DNA from: Bombyx mori | Taxonomy: Eukaryota; Arthropoda; Insecta; Lepidoptera; Bombycidae | DNA length: 64,000 nt | Assembly: GCF_030269925.1 (NCBI RefSeq) | Contig: NC_085123.1 | Coordinates: 124,001-188,000 of the forward strand | Reading direction: 5' to 3' | Part shown: one piece after another, positions 24,002-35,039 of the stretch | Layout: every line of letters starts with the position of its first letter | Numbering within the stretch: the first letter of the stretch is position 1 | Made by a program: the position numbers and the translations under genes | Notes under the pieces: generated by a model | What the model was told of the DNA's origin: nothing | What the model saw: only the letters and a program-made list of their open reading frames with translations | Databases searched by the model: none

Positions 24002-25435
24002 ATGAAGATGCACGTGTTCTTAGTTATTTTGGTGGCACTAGCGCGTGTCTCCGTCCAAGGGTTTGATTTGTTCGGAAGCTCGAGAAGCCTCGTCAATAAC
24101 TTCGAAGACGCTCGTAACTACATCGAAACGCAAAAAGATAAGGTCATCGAAGAATGGTCCTCCTACATGGAAGACATAAAGCTGTCGAGCTCGTGGACGA
24201 ACTTCTTAGAAGATAAAGAGAATCCGTCCTTGGAAGACCCCGACGTGGTGCTGAGCGTGCCCGCGATGATCACGCGGCGCGGCTACCGCTGTGAGACCCA
24301 CTCGCTCATCTCCCAGGGATACGTGTTAAACATTCACAGGATACCGCAGGCTCGAAGCGGCGGCGACACTCCATCGAATACCGTGATACTTCAGCACGGC
24401 TTGTTTGCGAGCTCTGCCGACTGGGTCCTGAACGGGCCTGGAAAATCCTTAGCCTTCGTGTTGGCGGACGCCGGCTACGACGTCTGGATGCCAAACATAA
24501 GAGGTAACAGATATTCGAGGGAGCACACCACTTTAAAGAGCAGTTCGACTCAATATTGGAATTTCTCGTGGCACGAGGTCGCCCAGCACGACATCCCGGC
24601 CATCATAGACTATATCAGGGAGAGGAAGGGCTCGGACACAAAGATCGCGTACATGGGCCACTCGATGGGTTCCACGATGCTGTTCGCGATGCTGGCGCTG
24701 CGGCCGGAGTACAACGCGGTGCTGCGGGCGGGGCTCGCGCTCGGCCCCGTCGTCTACTTGTCTCATATCAAGTCGCCGGTCAAAACGCTAGCTCCGGTTG
24801 TCGCCAACGCGGCAAGAATGAACGTTATTAAAAACGGCGAATTTGTGCCGAAACAATCTGGCTTCGGACAAATGATGAGCGCGTGCAGCTCCGACGACGT
24901 GGACACGTACGTTTGTAAAAACGCAATATTCTTCATCTGCGGCACCGACGAGAAGCAGTTTAACAAGACGCTGCTGCCGGTGTTCCTGTCGCACCTCGGG
25001 ACCGGCACGTCCATGAAGACCATCCTTCACTTCGCGCAGGAGATCGACGCCGCGGGACGCTTCCAGCAGTTCGACTACGGACCCACCAATAATATGAAAA
25101 TATACAATTCAGAAACTCCACCAGAATACGATCTGCGCAAAATCACTCTTCCCATTTACCTGCTGTACTCAAGGAATGATTTATTGTCTAGCGAACAAGA
25201 TGTTGATAAACTGTACCAAGATTTGGAAACCAGAACAGAAATCTACCTCGTACCGGACCCTGAGTTCAACCACGTGGATTACCTGATGGCGAACGACGCT
25301 CCGAGACTCTTGAACGACAAGGTGTTGCAGTTCTTGCTCGCAGCTTTTGCGGACCACCAAGGACCTGATCGTCACATGGGAACTCGCGAGTCAGTCCGCC
25401 AATACAAAGCATCACGTAAAGTGTTGAACACGTGA
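24002..25435 (+). CDS. Secreted acid-lipase-like alpha/beta hydrolase, 477 aa
   Basis: An intronless gene. An ATG at 23933 is also in frame but lies upstream of the TATA box, so I start at 24002. Residues 1-20 are a signal peptide (MKMHVFLVILVALARVSVQG). Residues 21-80 are a charged, family-poor extension. The lysosomal/gastric acid lipase fold starts near 84 (VPAMITRRGYRCETHSL). The oxyanion HG is at 132-133 (LQHGLFASSADW), the nucleophile Ser221 in GHSMG, the likely acid Asp393 (YSRND) and His424 (EFNHVDY). All catalytic parts are present, so it should hydrolyse neutral lipid esters after secretion, plausibly in the gut lumen. Lepidoptera have many such lipase-3-like genes, so I assign no symbol. 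Family members are usually about 400 aa; the excess is the N-terminal extension and tail. Confidence 0.9.
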   Translation: MKMHVFLVILVALARVSVQGFDLFGSSRSLVNNFEDARNYIETQKDKVIEEWSSYMEDIKLSSSWTNFLEDKENPSLEDPDVVLSVPAMITRRGYRCETHSLISQGYVLNIHRIPQARSGGDTPSNTVILQHGLFASSADWVLNGPGKSLAFVLADAGYDVWMPNIRGNRYSREHTTLKSSSTQYWNFSWHEVAQHDIPAIIDYIRERKGSDTKIAYMGHSMGSTMLFAMLALRPEYNAVLRAGLALGPVVYLSHIKSPVKTLAPVVANAARMNVIKNGEFVPKQSGFGQMMSACSSDDVDTYVCKNAIFFICGTDEKQFNKTLLPVFLSHLGTGTSMKTILHFAQEIDAAGRFQQFDYGPTNNMKIYNSETPPEYDLRKITLPIYLLYSRNDLLSSEQDVDKLYQDLETRTEIYLVPDPEFNHVDYLMANDAPRLLNDKVLQFLLAAFADHQGPDRHMGTRESVRQYKASRKVLNT

Positions 25436-25746
25436 GGTGGGGGGCGACCGTGGAGAGCGGGCCCGCTACAGCATCCTGTCCACTTTTTGCGAGCCCTGCT
25501 CAGAATTATTGGTTTAATTTCATTATTTCTGACAGTTGTCGTGGTCACATCGACACGTGGTCCAATTATACATCGACCATTATAAACAATCAAAACCAAA
25601 CCTAACCGGTTCAATACGTGGCACTTAATAACCTCCGCGACAATAGATATGTACAAGACATATTATTATGTATGTATATAAATACGTACCTAGTACGGCT
25701 CGACAGAGGGAACGTCCCTGTGATAATGGATACATTCGTTTACAAC

Positions 25747-25752
25747 AATAAA
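25747..25752 (+). terminator. Candidate polyadenylation signal of the lipase gene
   Basis: AATAAA about 310 bp after the stop codon, the first such hexamer downstream. Confidence 0.55.
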
Positions 25753-25759
25753 TTGCATG

Positions 25760-26850
25760 TTTTGTACTTTTAAGGTACTTTAAAATGTCTAGTGCTTATC
25801 TAACATCCTGGGATCCTCTTATAGTGAAATAGTGAAGTAGAAAGTACAAGAAAAACAGAACCCAAGATTTTCTTAGTTCTTTATGTATCTAAAATCTAAA
25901 TGTAAATTTAAAGATATATTTAAAAAATAGTCTTTAGCTTAATATTGAAATATCAACAAATAAATAACACATCAGTCGCCATAACTACGTAGACTGAAAT
26001 ATTCGAATTGTCGGAAGTAATAAAATACAAACATTTTATACGAGATGAAGCCGCACGGCAGTCAGTGCAGTGCGAGGTCGAGACACACGTCACATCTGAG
26101 GGCGGCCGCGCTGCTCCGTTCCGAGTGAAGGAGGAAAGGCCACGATGATAGGTAGCGACAAACAGTCGCGCAGAATACAAGGGAACACAAGGAAGGAAAC
26201 TCGCGAACAAACCGAACTGATTTATTAACGTCTGACCCGGAGCTTGCCTCGCACCTAATTGTCACAGTACGAGTATCAGTGGCGTACGGAGACATGTATA
26301 TAATAAGATAAACTTAAGAAATTGAATGGTGTACGCAAGAGACCATAATTATTTAATTATTTACTTGATACGCCATTAGCGTTTTTATAAGAAAATGTAT
26401 TATAATTTATGTATTAAGTAGATAATAAAAATCTAGTAAGTAAACTGCACGACTACTTTTATAGTTATTATAACCGTTGAACAAGTCGATCGATTTTCCT
26501 TAAGTGAGCTATTGACTCCCTGTGCCCCTGCACTCTTCACCTGAGCATCCAAGGATTGCCTGAGTCACAGCTGCAGCGAGACCTGTGGACAGTCCAAGAG
26601 AGACCGACGTAGAACTACTTTACGACGGGCATTACGCTTGGCGGCCCATCAAGCTAATTTGTGATCCTGATTTGTCAATAAACGTGTTTTTGGGTAAAAT
26701 GTAGTGGTTGTTTTATCTTAAATCTCAGCAGTATTACCGTTATTGTTCTACCAGGATAGTTAAAGTATAATAATAGGGGTTAAAATATGAAATTGCCTTT
26801 TTATTGTAATAGGTACTTCGAATTGACATAGAACCTTCATAGTTTGAGAT
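25760..26850. other. Intergenic, no gene seen
   Basis: AT-rich. A moderately GC stretch at 26510-26690 ending in AATAAACGTGTTTTT might be the 3' end of an unrecognised transcript or LTR, but I see no reading frame to support it. Confidence 0.4.
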
Positions 26851-27043
26851 TTAGCCAACTGAGTTTCTCGCCGGATCTTCTCAGTGGGTCGCGTTTTCGA
26901 TCCAGTGGTAGATTCTACGAAGCGCGGCTCTTGCTAGGGCTCGTGTTAGCAACGTCGTCACGTTTGAGCCCCGTGAACTCACCTACTCTTTCGGTGAATC
27001 TAGAATAACGCCTCGAGGTTACTAGAATAGGTAGGAAAAAAAA
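26851..27043 (+). mobile_element. Jockey-type LINE 3' UTR fragment (family C)
   Basis: Carries the shared hairpin (AACTGAGTTTCTCGCC...CTCAGTGGG) and the following GTCGCG...GATCC block, and ends in an A-run. It matches, in opposite orientation, the 3' ends at 37536-37730 and 42488-42780. Confidence 0.65.
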
Positions 27044-27179
27044 TTGAGATGTTTGACTCAAACTTTAACAGTTCTTCTTTTAAAAAATGTGCAACATCCG
27101 ATTATCCACGTTCACATGTTTTTTTTTAATTCAGAAACAACGTTCGAGAAGTACAGCGTCATCTATTGTCAGATAGCGG

Positions 27180-27444
27180 AAACTACTACTAGAGATGTGT
27201 AGAATATTCTCGATAATTCTAGGAATGAGGTATCGACTATAAAAGAGTTGTAGAGACGGCACGCAGTCAGTTAGTAATCGGAACTACTCTAAGCGAAACA
27301 GCGAACGGATCGCCTGAAGCGAAGCGGAACAAGCGAATTGAGAGCTTTAAAGTGTTTGTGAAGTGTTTTAAGTGTTGAATACAGTTTTTATGTTGTAGGT
27401 ACTTTGGTGAATTTTTATTTACCCCGAACCCCAGCACGTAACAA
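27180..27444 (+). mobile_element. Probable solo LTR or LTR fragment with core promoter
   Basis: TATAAAA at 27238-27244 and initiator TCAGT at 27267-27271, with 31 bp from the first T to the initiator A. A purine-rich leader follows and the block ends CCAGCACGTAACA. The layout and ACA end resemble a Ty3/gypsy-type LTR. I could not find a convincing left end or TSD, so a host promoter is not excluded. Confidence 0.4.
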
Positions 27445-27983
27445 TATGTTTATTCTTGCACCCACGAGGTGGATGTTCCAATGTTATTTTACATATTATA
27501 AGTGCAGCAGCTGCCTTCTCTTCGAATCGTAATTTATCACGCATTGTGATTGTGGGAGTTTCTAACAAATGCGTGTTCTTCACACGTCACACAGACACAC
27601 ACCGCGCGCCACGGAGCGCAGGATTATACAAGTGTGACATACAACGTTGTGTGTTCAGCCGCTAATTCAGGCTTGGTATTGTCTTTGGCAAGTTTGTTAA
27701 GTGTAACGTTCCTTCCCGCAGCACAGTCGCTTCTAATTAAATATCTTCACAGCAGTGGAACTAAGCGAAAGTTCTTTAATTGACTTGATGGTGTGATCAT
27801 ATCTGTGAGTCGCACGCTATGTAACGTGAAAATAGCAGGCGGTACAAATGATATCAAGTAATTTGTTTTTCATAAATACGAATGCGTTGAATTACGTAGG
27901 ATACAAATGAGTGTAGATTCTGAAATAATTCCTGCAGTAATGTCTCACCTGCTCCACCGCCAGCCGAGATAAAAGTATAACAT
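27445..27983. other. Intergenic, no gene seen
   Basis: Short chance frames only. It could be the leader or first intron of a transcript starting at about 27269, but nothing supports a coding exon. Confidence 0.4.
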
Positions 27984-28230
27984 TGGTGGTAGGACCTTTT
28001 GTGAGTCCGCGCGGGTGGGTACCACCGCCCTGCCTACTTCTGCCGTGAAGCAGTAATGCGTTTCGGTTTGAAGGGTGGAGTAGCCGTTGTAACTAAAACA
28101 TGAGACCTTAGAACTTATATCTCAAGGTGGGTGGCGCATTTACATTGTAGATGTCTGTGGGCTCCAGTAATCACTTAACACCAAGTGGGGTGTGAGCTCG
28201 TCCACTCATCTAAGCAATAAAAAAAAAATA
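27984..28230 (+). mobile_element. Bm1 SINE, 5'-truncated
   Basis: Begins in the middle of Bm1 (GGTGGTAGGACCTTTTGTGAG) and runs through the 3' end to AAGCAATAAAAAAAAA. The tRNA-like head is absent. Confidence 0.88.
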
Positions 28231-29584
28231 ACAGCTTAGGTGCCACGTTGAATATATGATATAAATTTAAAATGATGTGATATATAAATGATAAATAATA
28301 ATAGAAATAAAAAATCGAAACCCTTACTAAGATTACCTGAGAAAGTGAACGAACGTTGTGATATTTACCCCAACGCTACAAGGCTACAAAACAATGCCAA
28401 TCTCAATAAAAAATATACGGCATAATATTAGTTGTGGTGAATAACCGATAACACGGCTCCGTAACGGGTTCCCATCCCGGGAACGACCCCTAAAACTTGG
28501 CTTATATCAGGGTGACGGCAGACGTAACGATTATTGCGACCCGAGGGGATATTGTTCAGATTTCAAACTCATATTTTAGTGTTATGTCTGTACGTGTAAA
28601 AAGTTTATGTGGCACTACGAGATCGGAACGGGTTTGCCTGAAGATATTTTATTTTGAGCGCACGACGAGGCTGTCCGCTATGGACCGTGTGATCAAGTCT
28701 ATGGAACACCACCGCAGGCGCCGCCAACTTCAGTTGCATTAAAATAACACGTTTTTACTACTAATTTACTCATTGAATGACATTCGCTGCTGGAAGTTTT
28801 GTATTGGTTTTTGCAGTTTCCCCCAGCAACCAGCTATACTACCAATTAAGCCTTCTGTGGCTTTCCCTACCATTATTTACTCATTGTGGAAGGAGCAAGT
28901 TCGTATGCTAGGTTGCTGGCAACTCCAACTTTAAACTATATTATGACTGGCAACATTGTTGGTGTCTTTTTTTCTCTTTTTTTTTCTTTTCACCGCAAGC
29001 GGTCGTCTTTATTATATTTATAAAATATCAAGTGTTTAAACATGGAAATAAACCGTATTGCAGCACGAAGCACAAGTTTTCTTTATCATCAGTAAGCGGC
29101 CCATACAGCCCGCACCAAAACATAGGTTACAGTAATTGGTCTGTGCCACAAGATTTGAATGTCGGCAAAATACTGGTAGTAGGTATCATCGATACAATGA
29201 TAGCCTTCCTCATGATACCGCGGATGCTTTAGAGGTCAAAGGAAATAATCTAATTATCTTTGGTCAGTAAATAAGGGTTAATTATGAATTTATTTTATTC
29301 ATTTCACAAGGTGCGACTCCCGTGCAAATGACGATCACAGGCAGCGATTCCCTTGTAAATGAAACAAAACATTCCCGTGCACTCAAGACGCTGAAACACA
29401 AACAGACGCGATTGTCAAAGCTGCTTTATGTTATTTATTTGAACAGAAGAGATCTCTTTTATGAACATTACATTTGAAGTTCATAATTTATTGGATATTG
29501 AATCGCAGTACGTAGAGATATTGCGCGTAACTTAGTTCAGGCAGGGCAGCAGCTTAGTAACGTGATATTCAAAGCCAGACAGCG
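28231..29584. other. Intergenic, no gene seen
   Basis: Short frame at 28497-28742 (ending MEHHRRRRQLQLH) is of unknown origin and may be transposon-derived. The remainder is AT-rich without recognisable content. Confidence 0.4.
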
Positions 29585-29596
29585 ACTTGCACTCTT
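29585..29596. repeat. Target-site duplication, left, of R1-clade LINE
   Basis: ACTTGCACTCTT, repeated at 31251-31262. Confidence 0.9.
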
Positions 29597-31250
29597 TTTT
29601 TTTTTTTTTTTTTGGTCAGGAGGAAATCGCCGGACTTCCGCCCTCCCCTGGGGATGAAGGGCGGGGCATGTCGGAGTCGAACTGACTAAAACCTCCTGTC
29701 GCTCAACAACCCGCGTCCGAACCTCGCATGAGACAGAACCCATGAAAAGGCAAAGGGGGGAAAGTGAAGCGTTTAGTGCGGAGCACATCTCTCCCATCAC
29801 CCTCCCCCTCGGGACGCCGGACCGGTGGTCGTCGGCGCCACGACCACCAGCCCTCTCGGTCGGCAGGCTATCCGGAGCCCGCCTAGATGGCGCCGGTTAG
29901 AATGGGTTATCCTACGGAATACCCCGCTGGATCAAAACCAGCGTGGGTCGAGGATAGCCGGCCTTCCATCACCCGGATGCTCTTGCGTAAAACGCGTGCA
30001 GAGCAGCTTGCACGTCGTCTTCTTAGGCCCCCTTTGCCGGTCCCCAGACCGACGTGTAAAGGGGACCCGAAACACTTAGAGGGCCAGGGCTTGGGCGATA
30101 TCCGCCTCCCTGGCCCCCGCTCGACGGCGGCGGGCTTGCGCGTCTCTCACGCGCCCCGCCGCCTCCTTCTGCGAGATGGTGCACTCGCAGAAGTCGAGCA
30201 TCGCCTTCCACGACTCGTCGTCGCCGAGCATCGATGCCACAACACTCGGCAACGACAAGTCGTTTCCTATTTTTGCGACGAGGACACGGCGCCACCCCTC
30301 CCATGCGGGGCAGGCAACGAGCGTGTGCTCTGCCGTGTCCAAGTCGCAACCACAATGGTGGCACTCTGCCGTCGGCTCGGCTCTGATCCGGTGCAGGAAC
30401 TCACCGAAGCAACCATGCCCAGTGAGCACCTGCGTGAGCCGGAAAGTGAGGCGTCCTCTGTCACGATTCGCCCAGTCCACAAGGACTGGGCGAATCGCCT
30501 CGACGGTCCTACGACCAGCCGAAGGATCGGCCAGCCGCCTGGACCATGATTCCAGCACGGACCGCCGAGATTGGGCTCTCCGCGCTCTGACCACATTGGG
30601 GCTGGGGCGCGCCACGCCCCGGGCACGAAAGTCAGCCCGCCACTGATAGTCAGCGGCGAGCGCCTCCGCTTCCAGAACCCAAGGCGGCGTCCCAGCCAGT
30701 ACACACGCCGCCTCGAAGGAGATGGTGCGATAGCCGCGGATGACCCTGACCGCGATGGTGCGTTGCGGCCGTTGCAGCAACTTTGCTACCCCCACGGCCG
30801 GGGACTGGCCCCACACGGGCGCCCCGTATAGGGCCATTGACCGCACCACCCCTGTATAGAGACGGCGCGTCACCTGGTCAGGCCCCCCGACGTTGGGCAG
30901 AAGCCGGCTTAACGCGCCGGCCACCCCCAACAAACGAGGGACCAGATTCTGAAAGTGAGCACGGAAGGTCCAACGACTGTCTAGAATGAGGCCGAGGTAC
31001 TTCAACTGCACCCCGACCCCAATACGGACGCCTCCAACCACGATTTGAGCATCGATAGGTGGCACTCTCCGGGGCCTGTGGAACCACATGGCCTCGGATT
31101 TACTGAGTGCCACGTCGAGGCCCAATCTCCTGATTTTGCCGACGACATGCGCCACCCCAACGGTAGCAAGACGGGCAGACTCAGCAAAACTCCCCCCCCG
31201 GGCCACGACCAACGTGTCGTCTGCGTAGCAGATTACACTCAGGCCCGGGA
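29597..31250 (-). mobile_element. 5'-truncated R1-clade LINE
   Basis: The plus-strand T-run at the left end is the poly(A) tail. The element ends abruptly at 31250 inside the reverse-transcriptase catalytic box and is flanked by a perfect 12-bp TSD. Length 1654 bp. GC-rich relative to its surroundings. Confidence 0.92.
30076..31250 (-). pseudogene. R1-clade ORF2, C-terminal third
   Basis: Begins at the catalytic box (CYADDTLVVARGGS), then SKSEAMWFHRP, VQLKYLGLILDSRWTFRAHF (motif E), the thumb, and a C-terminal zinc finger CHHCGCDLDTAEHTLVAC. That finger is typical of R1-clade elements, which include R1, TRAS and SART of Bombyx. After the finger comes a Lys/Arg-rich tail and the stop at 30076. 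The retained part is open without internal stops, but endonuclease and most of the reverse transcriptase are lost. It is not in rDNA or telomeric TTAGG repeats, so it is neither a canonical R1 nor a TRAS/SART insertion. Confidence 0.88.
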
Positions 31251-31262
31251 ACTTGCACTCTT
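31251..31262. repeat. Target-site duplication, right, of R1-clade LINE
   Basis: ACTTGCACTCTT, identical to 29585-29596. Confidence 0.9.
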
Positions 31263-31760
31263 ATACTGAATTAAATCTAGTTATAAGGTGTGGTCACTAC
31301 AACTCAAGTGTCACCACCACTTTGAGACCGGAAGCTAAAGTTGTGTTGTCGGCTATAAGTACACTGACAACTGTGCTACAACCACGAGCGCAATTATACC
31401 TCGTACCAGCACTGGCTGGGACGGTTGTTCCAACTTGTAACGTGCCCCACCAGTGCCAACGTAGACCTTTGAATGCCCAAGGTCAGCAGGTCGGCAGTCC
31501 GGGCGCGTCAATATAAATAACTAGCGGAGTTATAAATAAATAAAAAAGTTATAAATAATGTCCTGTATACATACACGTCTCAAATCTGAAACTTACCACT
31601 TTTTTGAATAAGTTGTAAAGTTATTATTATATTCAACTGTGAATCTAAACCATTCTCGAACCTACTCGAAGACACACAAAAAATTTCATCAAAATCGGGC
31701 CAGTCATTTAGTTTTAGTTTAGATTCATTAACATGCACACGGACGGAAGAATTATACCTA
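31263..31760. other. Intergenic with old repeat fragment
   Basis: At 31560-31750 the text (CAAAATCGGGCCAGTCATTTAG...CACACGGACGG) resembles common lepidopteran repeats of RTE/SINE-end type. No gene. Confidence 0.4.
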
Positions 31761-33058
31761 GTCAGGTCATAAATTCTGTCACATGTTTAATGTAAAATAA
31801 TTGAAACAAGTTTATTCATTATGTAACCATTCATATACCAAAATGAACTTAACAAAACATAGATTCTTATGACACTAAAGTTTATTCAAAATGACCTCCG
31901 TGATTTTGAATACAGGCCTTCAATCTGCGCGGCCAGTCGTCTATCGCAGCACGAACGAGGTCCATGTCAATATCGGCGGCTGCCTTAATTAAGGATGTCT
32001 TGAGTGACTCCAAAGTGGGATGAGGCTTTGAGCATGCCTTTTCCTCCAAGTGTTGCCATATCTTGTAATCTAACGGATTCAAATCTGGATTGGAGGAGGG
32101 CCAGTCTTCGTGCCGGATGAAGTCGATTTCACGCGCCGCCAGCCATTCTTGTGTGCTCTTCGCTCTATGAGCTGGCGCCGAATCTTGTTGGAATACCCAG
32201 TGCCTGTTATTGAACATGGTATGAGAAACAGGTTCCACAAGGTTCGTCAGGACTGTATTTTGATACACAACTGCATTCGTTTTTACACCTTTCTTACAAA
32301 AATGTACCTCTGTTAAGCCCCAATAAGAAACTCCCAACCATACCATGAGCGAGGATGGAAAATGACCTCGTTGGACACGCGGAATACGGTTGCTCGCTTC
32401 TTCACTACTGTGTGCGTACACCTTATCATTTTGTTTGTTGTAGCTCTCTTCTACGGTAAAAATTTTTTCATCCGAAAAAAGAATTTCCCGATATTTTTTT
32501 CCCTCGTACCGCTTCAACAAAGCGCGGCATCTCTTCAGTCTCAGGTCCATTAGACGAGCATTCAAACGATGTCCTGTTTTTCTTCGACATGCCCGAAGCC
32601 CTAAGTCTTCATTTAACACCCTTTTCACCGTGGTTCTGCTTAACCCCATCTGAAGGGCCAACAGTTTCTGCTTACGTTTGGGATTTCTTTGAATTCGCGC
32701 CTTCACAGCTTTTATCACTGCTGGAGTCCTAACAGACCGAGGGCGACCACTTCTTGACCTGTCATCTACACTAGAGTCTTCATTGTATCGTTTGATGGTA
32801 CGATAAAGAATCTTTTGGTTATATTCAAAATTTTCAGTATGTTAAAAATTTGAATTGACGCGTAACCGCAACGATGCAACGCAATAACTGCAACACGGTC
32901 TTCTTTAAGCGTCCACTCCATATTTAAAAATGAGTAAAATTCTAAAAGTATACATTTTTATTTTCATGAACAATTCGAAATTCGAATTCAATAAACTTTT
33001 TTGTGGCCAGCATTCTAAAAGAAAAGTTTTTACTGTGTGACAATACTTATGACCTGAC
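31761..33058 (-). mobile_element. maT-clade (DD37D) mariner, full length, second copy
   Basis: Same family and same 1298-bp length as 11068-12365, inverted. TA at 31759-31760 and 33059-33060. Confidence 0.93.
31882..32922 (-). pseudogene. maT mariner transposase, one frameshift near the N-terminus
   Basis: The coding start lies near 32922 (MEWTLKEDRVAVIALH). A single missing base in the AAAAGATTC...TTTATC stretch near 32810 breaks the frame. From about 32718 the remaining 278 codons are open and contain all three catalytic aspartates (FSDEKIF, QQDSAPAHRA, NPDLNPLDY) with 37 residues between the second and third. The A-run that is short in the first copy has its normal seven bases here. Confidence 0.9.
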
Positions 33059-33060
33059 TA

Positions 33061-33247
33061 GTTATAAATTAACATAATATTTTTCGTCGCGTAGGCATTT
33101 AAAGAAATCACGTCCAATATCAAAAGGTACGACTATTGTATCTCAGCAAAACTGTATGCTGATGAATCTATAGTTGACCGACTCTCTACGGACATTCAGA
33201 TGCAATGGCTCTTCCGTCAGACATAAATGAGATTAACAAAATGAAGG
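33061..33247. other. Short unassigned spacer
   Basis: Nothing recognised. Confidence 0.4.
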
Positions 33248-33418
33248 GTCATACTTTTTGCAGGTCCAGTCTCCCAACACTACGCAAGTCCGATGACAAA
33301 TTGGCCCATAGTAAGAAAAAGGGAAGGCTGACCTTTTGGTCAAACTTCGCCTCGAACTCGACTGTGGACGACAAGGGTGCCACACCACCGATCATCTCCC
33401 GGTGTGATAGTTCCCTGC
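33248..33418 (+). mobile_element. LINE family B fragment, left of nested Jockey
   Basis: Matches 36957-37100 (TCCGATTACAGTCTGGCCCATAG-type text, then GACCTTCTGGTCAAACTC). It ends in the TSD AGTTCCCTGC at 33409-33418, and the family B sequence resumes at 34816. Confidence 0.75.
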
Positions 33419-34815
33419 TCATGCGTACAATAGGTGCACCACCTCACGGAGCACATTCTCGTAGGACTTAATCGACCAAAACCAATCTACACGGGAGCCC
33501 TCTTCTTCGACGTGGCGTAAAGCGTTCGAAAAAGTCTGTCACAACGGTTATTCAAACTTTTCAACATGGGCGTACCGGACAGTCTCGTGCTCATCATACG
33601 GGACTTCTTGTCTAACTGCTCTTTTCGATATCGAGTAGAGGGAACCCGCTCCTCCCCGCGGTTACTCACGGCTGGAGTCCCGCAAGGCTCCGTTCTCTCT
33701 CCGCTTCTATTTAGTTAATTTATCAATGATATTCCCCGGTCGCCGCCGACCCAGCTAGCCTTATTCGCTGACGACACAATCGTTTACTACTCAAGTAGAA
33801 ACAAGTCCCTAATCGCAAGTAAACTCCAGAGCGCAGCGTTAGCCCTCGGACAGTGGTTCAGAAAATGACACATAGACATCAACCCAGCGAAAAGCACAGC
33901 AGTGTTATTTCAAAGGGGAAACTCACCGCTTATTTCCTCCCGCATTAGGAGGAGAAATATCACACCCCCGATCATCCTCTTCGGTCAACCCATACCTGGG
34001 CCAGGAAGGTCAAGTTCCTGGAAGTCACCCTGGATGCATCCATGACATTCCGCCCGCATATAAAAACAGTCCGCGACCGTGCCGCATTTATTCTCGGCAG
34101 ACTATCCCATGATCTGTAAGCGGACTAAAATGTCCCTTCGGAACAAGGTGACACTTTACAAAACTTGCATAAGGCCTGTCATGACTTACGCGAGTGTGGT
34201 GTTCGCTCACGCGGTCCGCACACACATAGACACCCTCCAATCCCTACAATCCCGCTTTTGCAGGTTATACGTCGGGGCTCCGTGGTTCGTGAGGAACGTC
34301 GACCTACACGACGACCTGGGCCTCGAATCGATCCGCAAACACATGAAGTCAGTGTCGGAACGGTACTTCGATAAGGCTATGCGTCATGATAATCGCCTTA
34401 TCGTTGCCGTCGCTGACTACTTCCCAAATCCTGATCACGCAGGAGCAAATCATCGTCGTCGCCCTAAACACGTCCTTACGGATCCATCAGATACAATAAC
34501 TCTTGCATTAGATACCTTCAGCTCTAACACTAGGAGCAGACTGGGGAACCTCGGTAACCGTACGCGTCGAACTTGACAAAGAGGTCGACGTGCAACCTAA
34601 CCCGTGCATCAGCCCGCTGAGTTTCTCGCCGGATCTTCTCAGTGGGTCGCGATTCCGATCCGGTAGTAGATTCATTCGCGAAGCGATTGCTCTTGAGTTG
34701 TTAGGTCTCCTTCGGAGGCGCTCGGGCAGTTGTTGGCAAATCCCACCCCTCCTGGCTGAGCCTGGTGAAACTGGAAAGGCCTCTGGGCCACCAGTAATCT
34801 TTCAATCATAAAAAA
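33419..34815 (+). mobile_element. 5'-truncated Jockey copy nested in LINE B
   Basis: Begins inside ORF2 (TCATGCGTACAA) and runs to a poly(A) end at 34809-34816. The 10-bp duplication AGTTCCCTGC flanks it. Same family as 51277-56429. Confidence 0.9.
33425..34576 (+). pseudogene. Degenerate Jockey ORF2 (reverse transcriptase to C-terminus)
   Basis: Recognisable in pieces: HHLTEHILVGLNRPKPIYTGALFFDVA with an early stop, then SFRYRVEGTRSSPRPLLTAGVP, LALFADDTIVYYSS and RNKVTLYKTCIRPVMTYASVVFAHAVRTH. Several frameshifts and stops; plainly dead. The best open piece is 34079-34576, covering the thumb and C-terminal region and ending RSRLGNLGNRTRRT. Confidence 0.85.
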
Positions 34816-34970
34816 AGTTCCCTGCCGGAGATCTGCTTCACACAATGTGCAGTCAGGTGGGAACTCCGACTCCTGGACGTCCATAAGTCGAGTGGGCCAG
34901 ACGGCATCTCGGCAGTGATTCTGAAAACGTGCGCCCCTGAGCTGACGCCTGCGCTAACGTGTTTGTATCC
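34816..34970 (+). mobile_element. LINE family B fragment, right of nested Jockey
   Basis: Continues family B from the duplicated AGTTCCCTGC: reads LRSGNSDSWTSISRVGQT / ...VILKTCAPELTPALTCLYP in broken frames, parallel to 37085-37245. Confidence 0.8.
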
Positions 34971-35039
34971 TACCGCACCCAATCCCACTCTTAAAAAATA
35001 TATAAAATGACAGTTCAAAATATCAGAAGGGTTTTGTCG

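Noticed and set aside
24306..25030. Several opposite-strand frames over the lipase gene
   Set aside because: No motifs; shadows of a GC-rich coding region.
30176..30646. 156- and 220-codon plus-strand frames at 29.9-30.6 kb
   Set aside because: Antisense to the R1-clade ORF2, which has the zinc finger and RT motifs.
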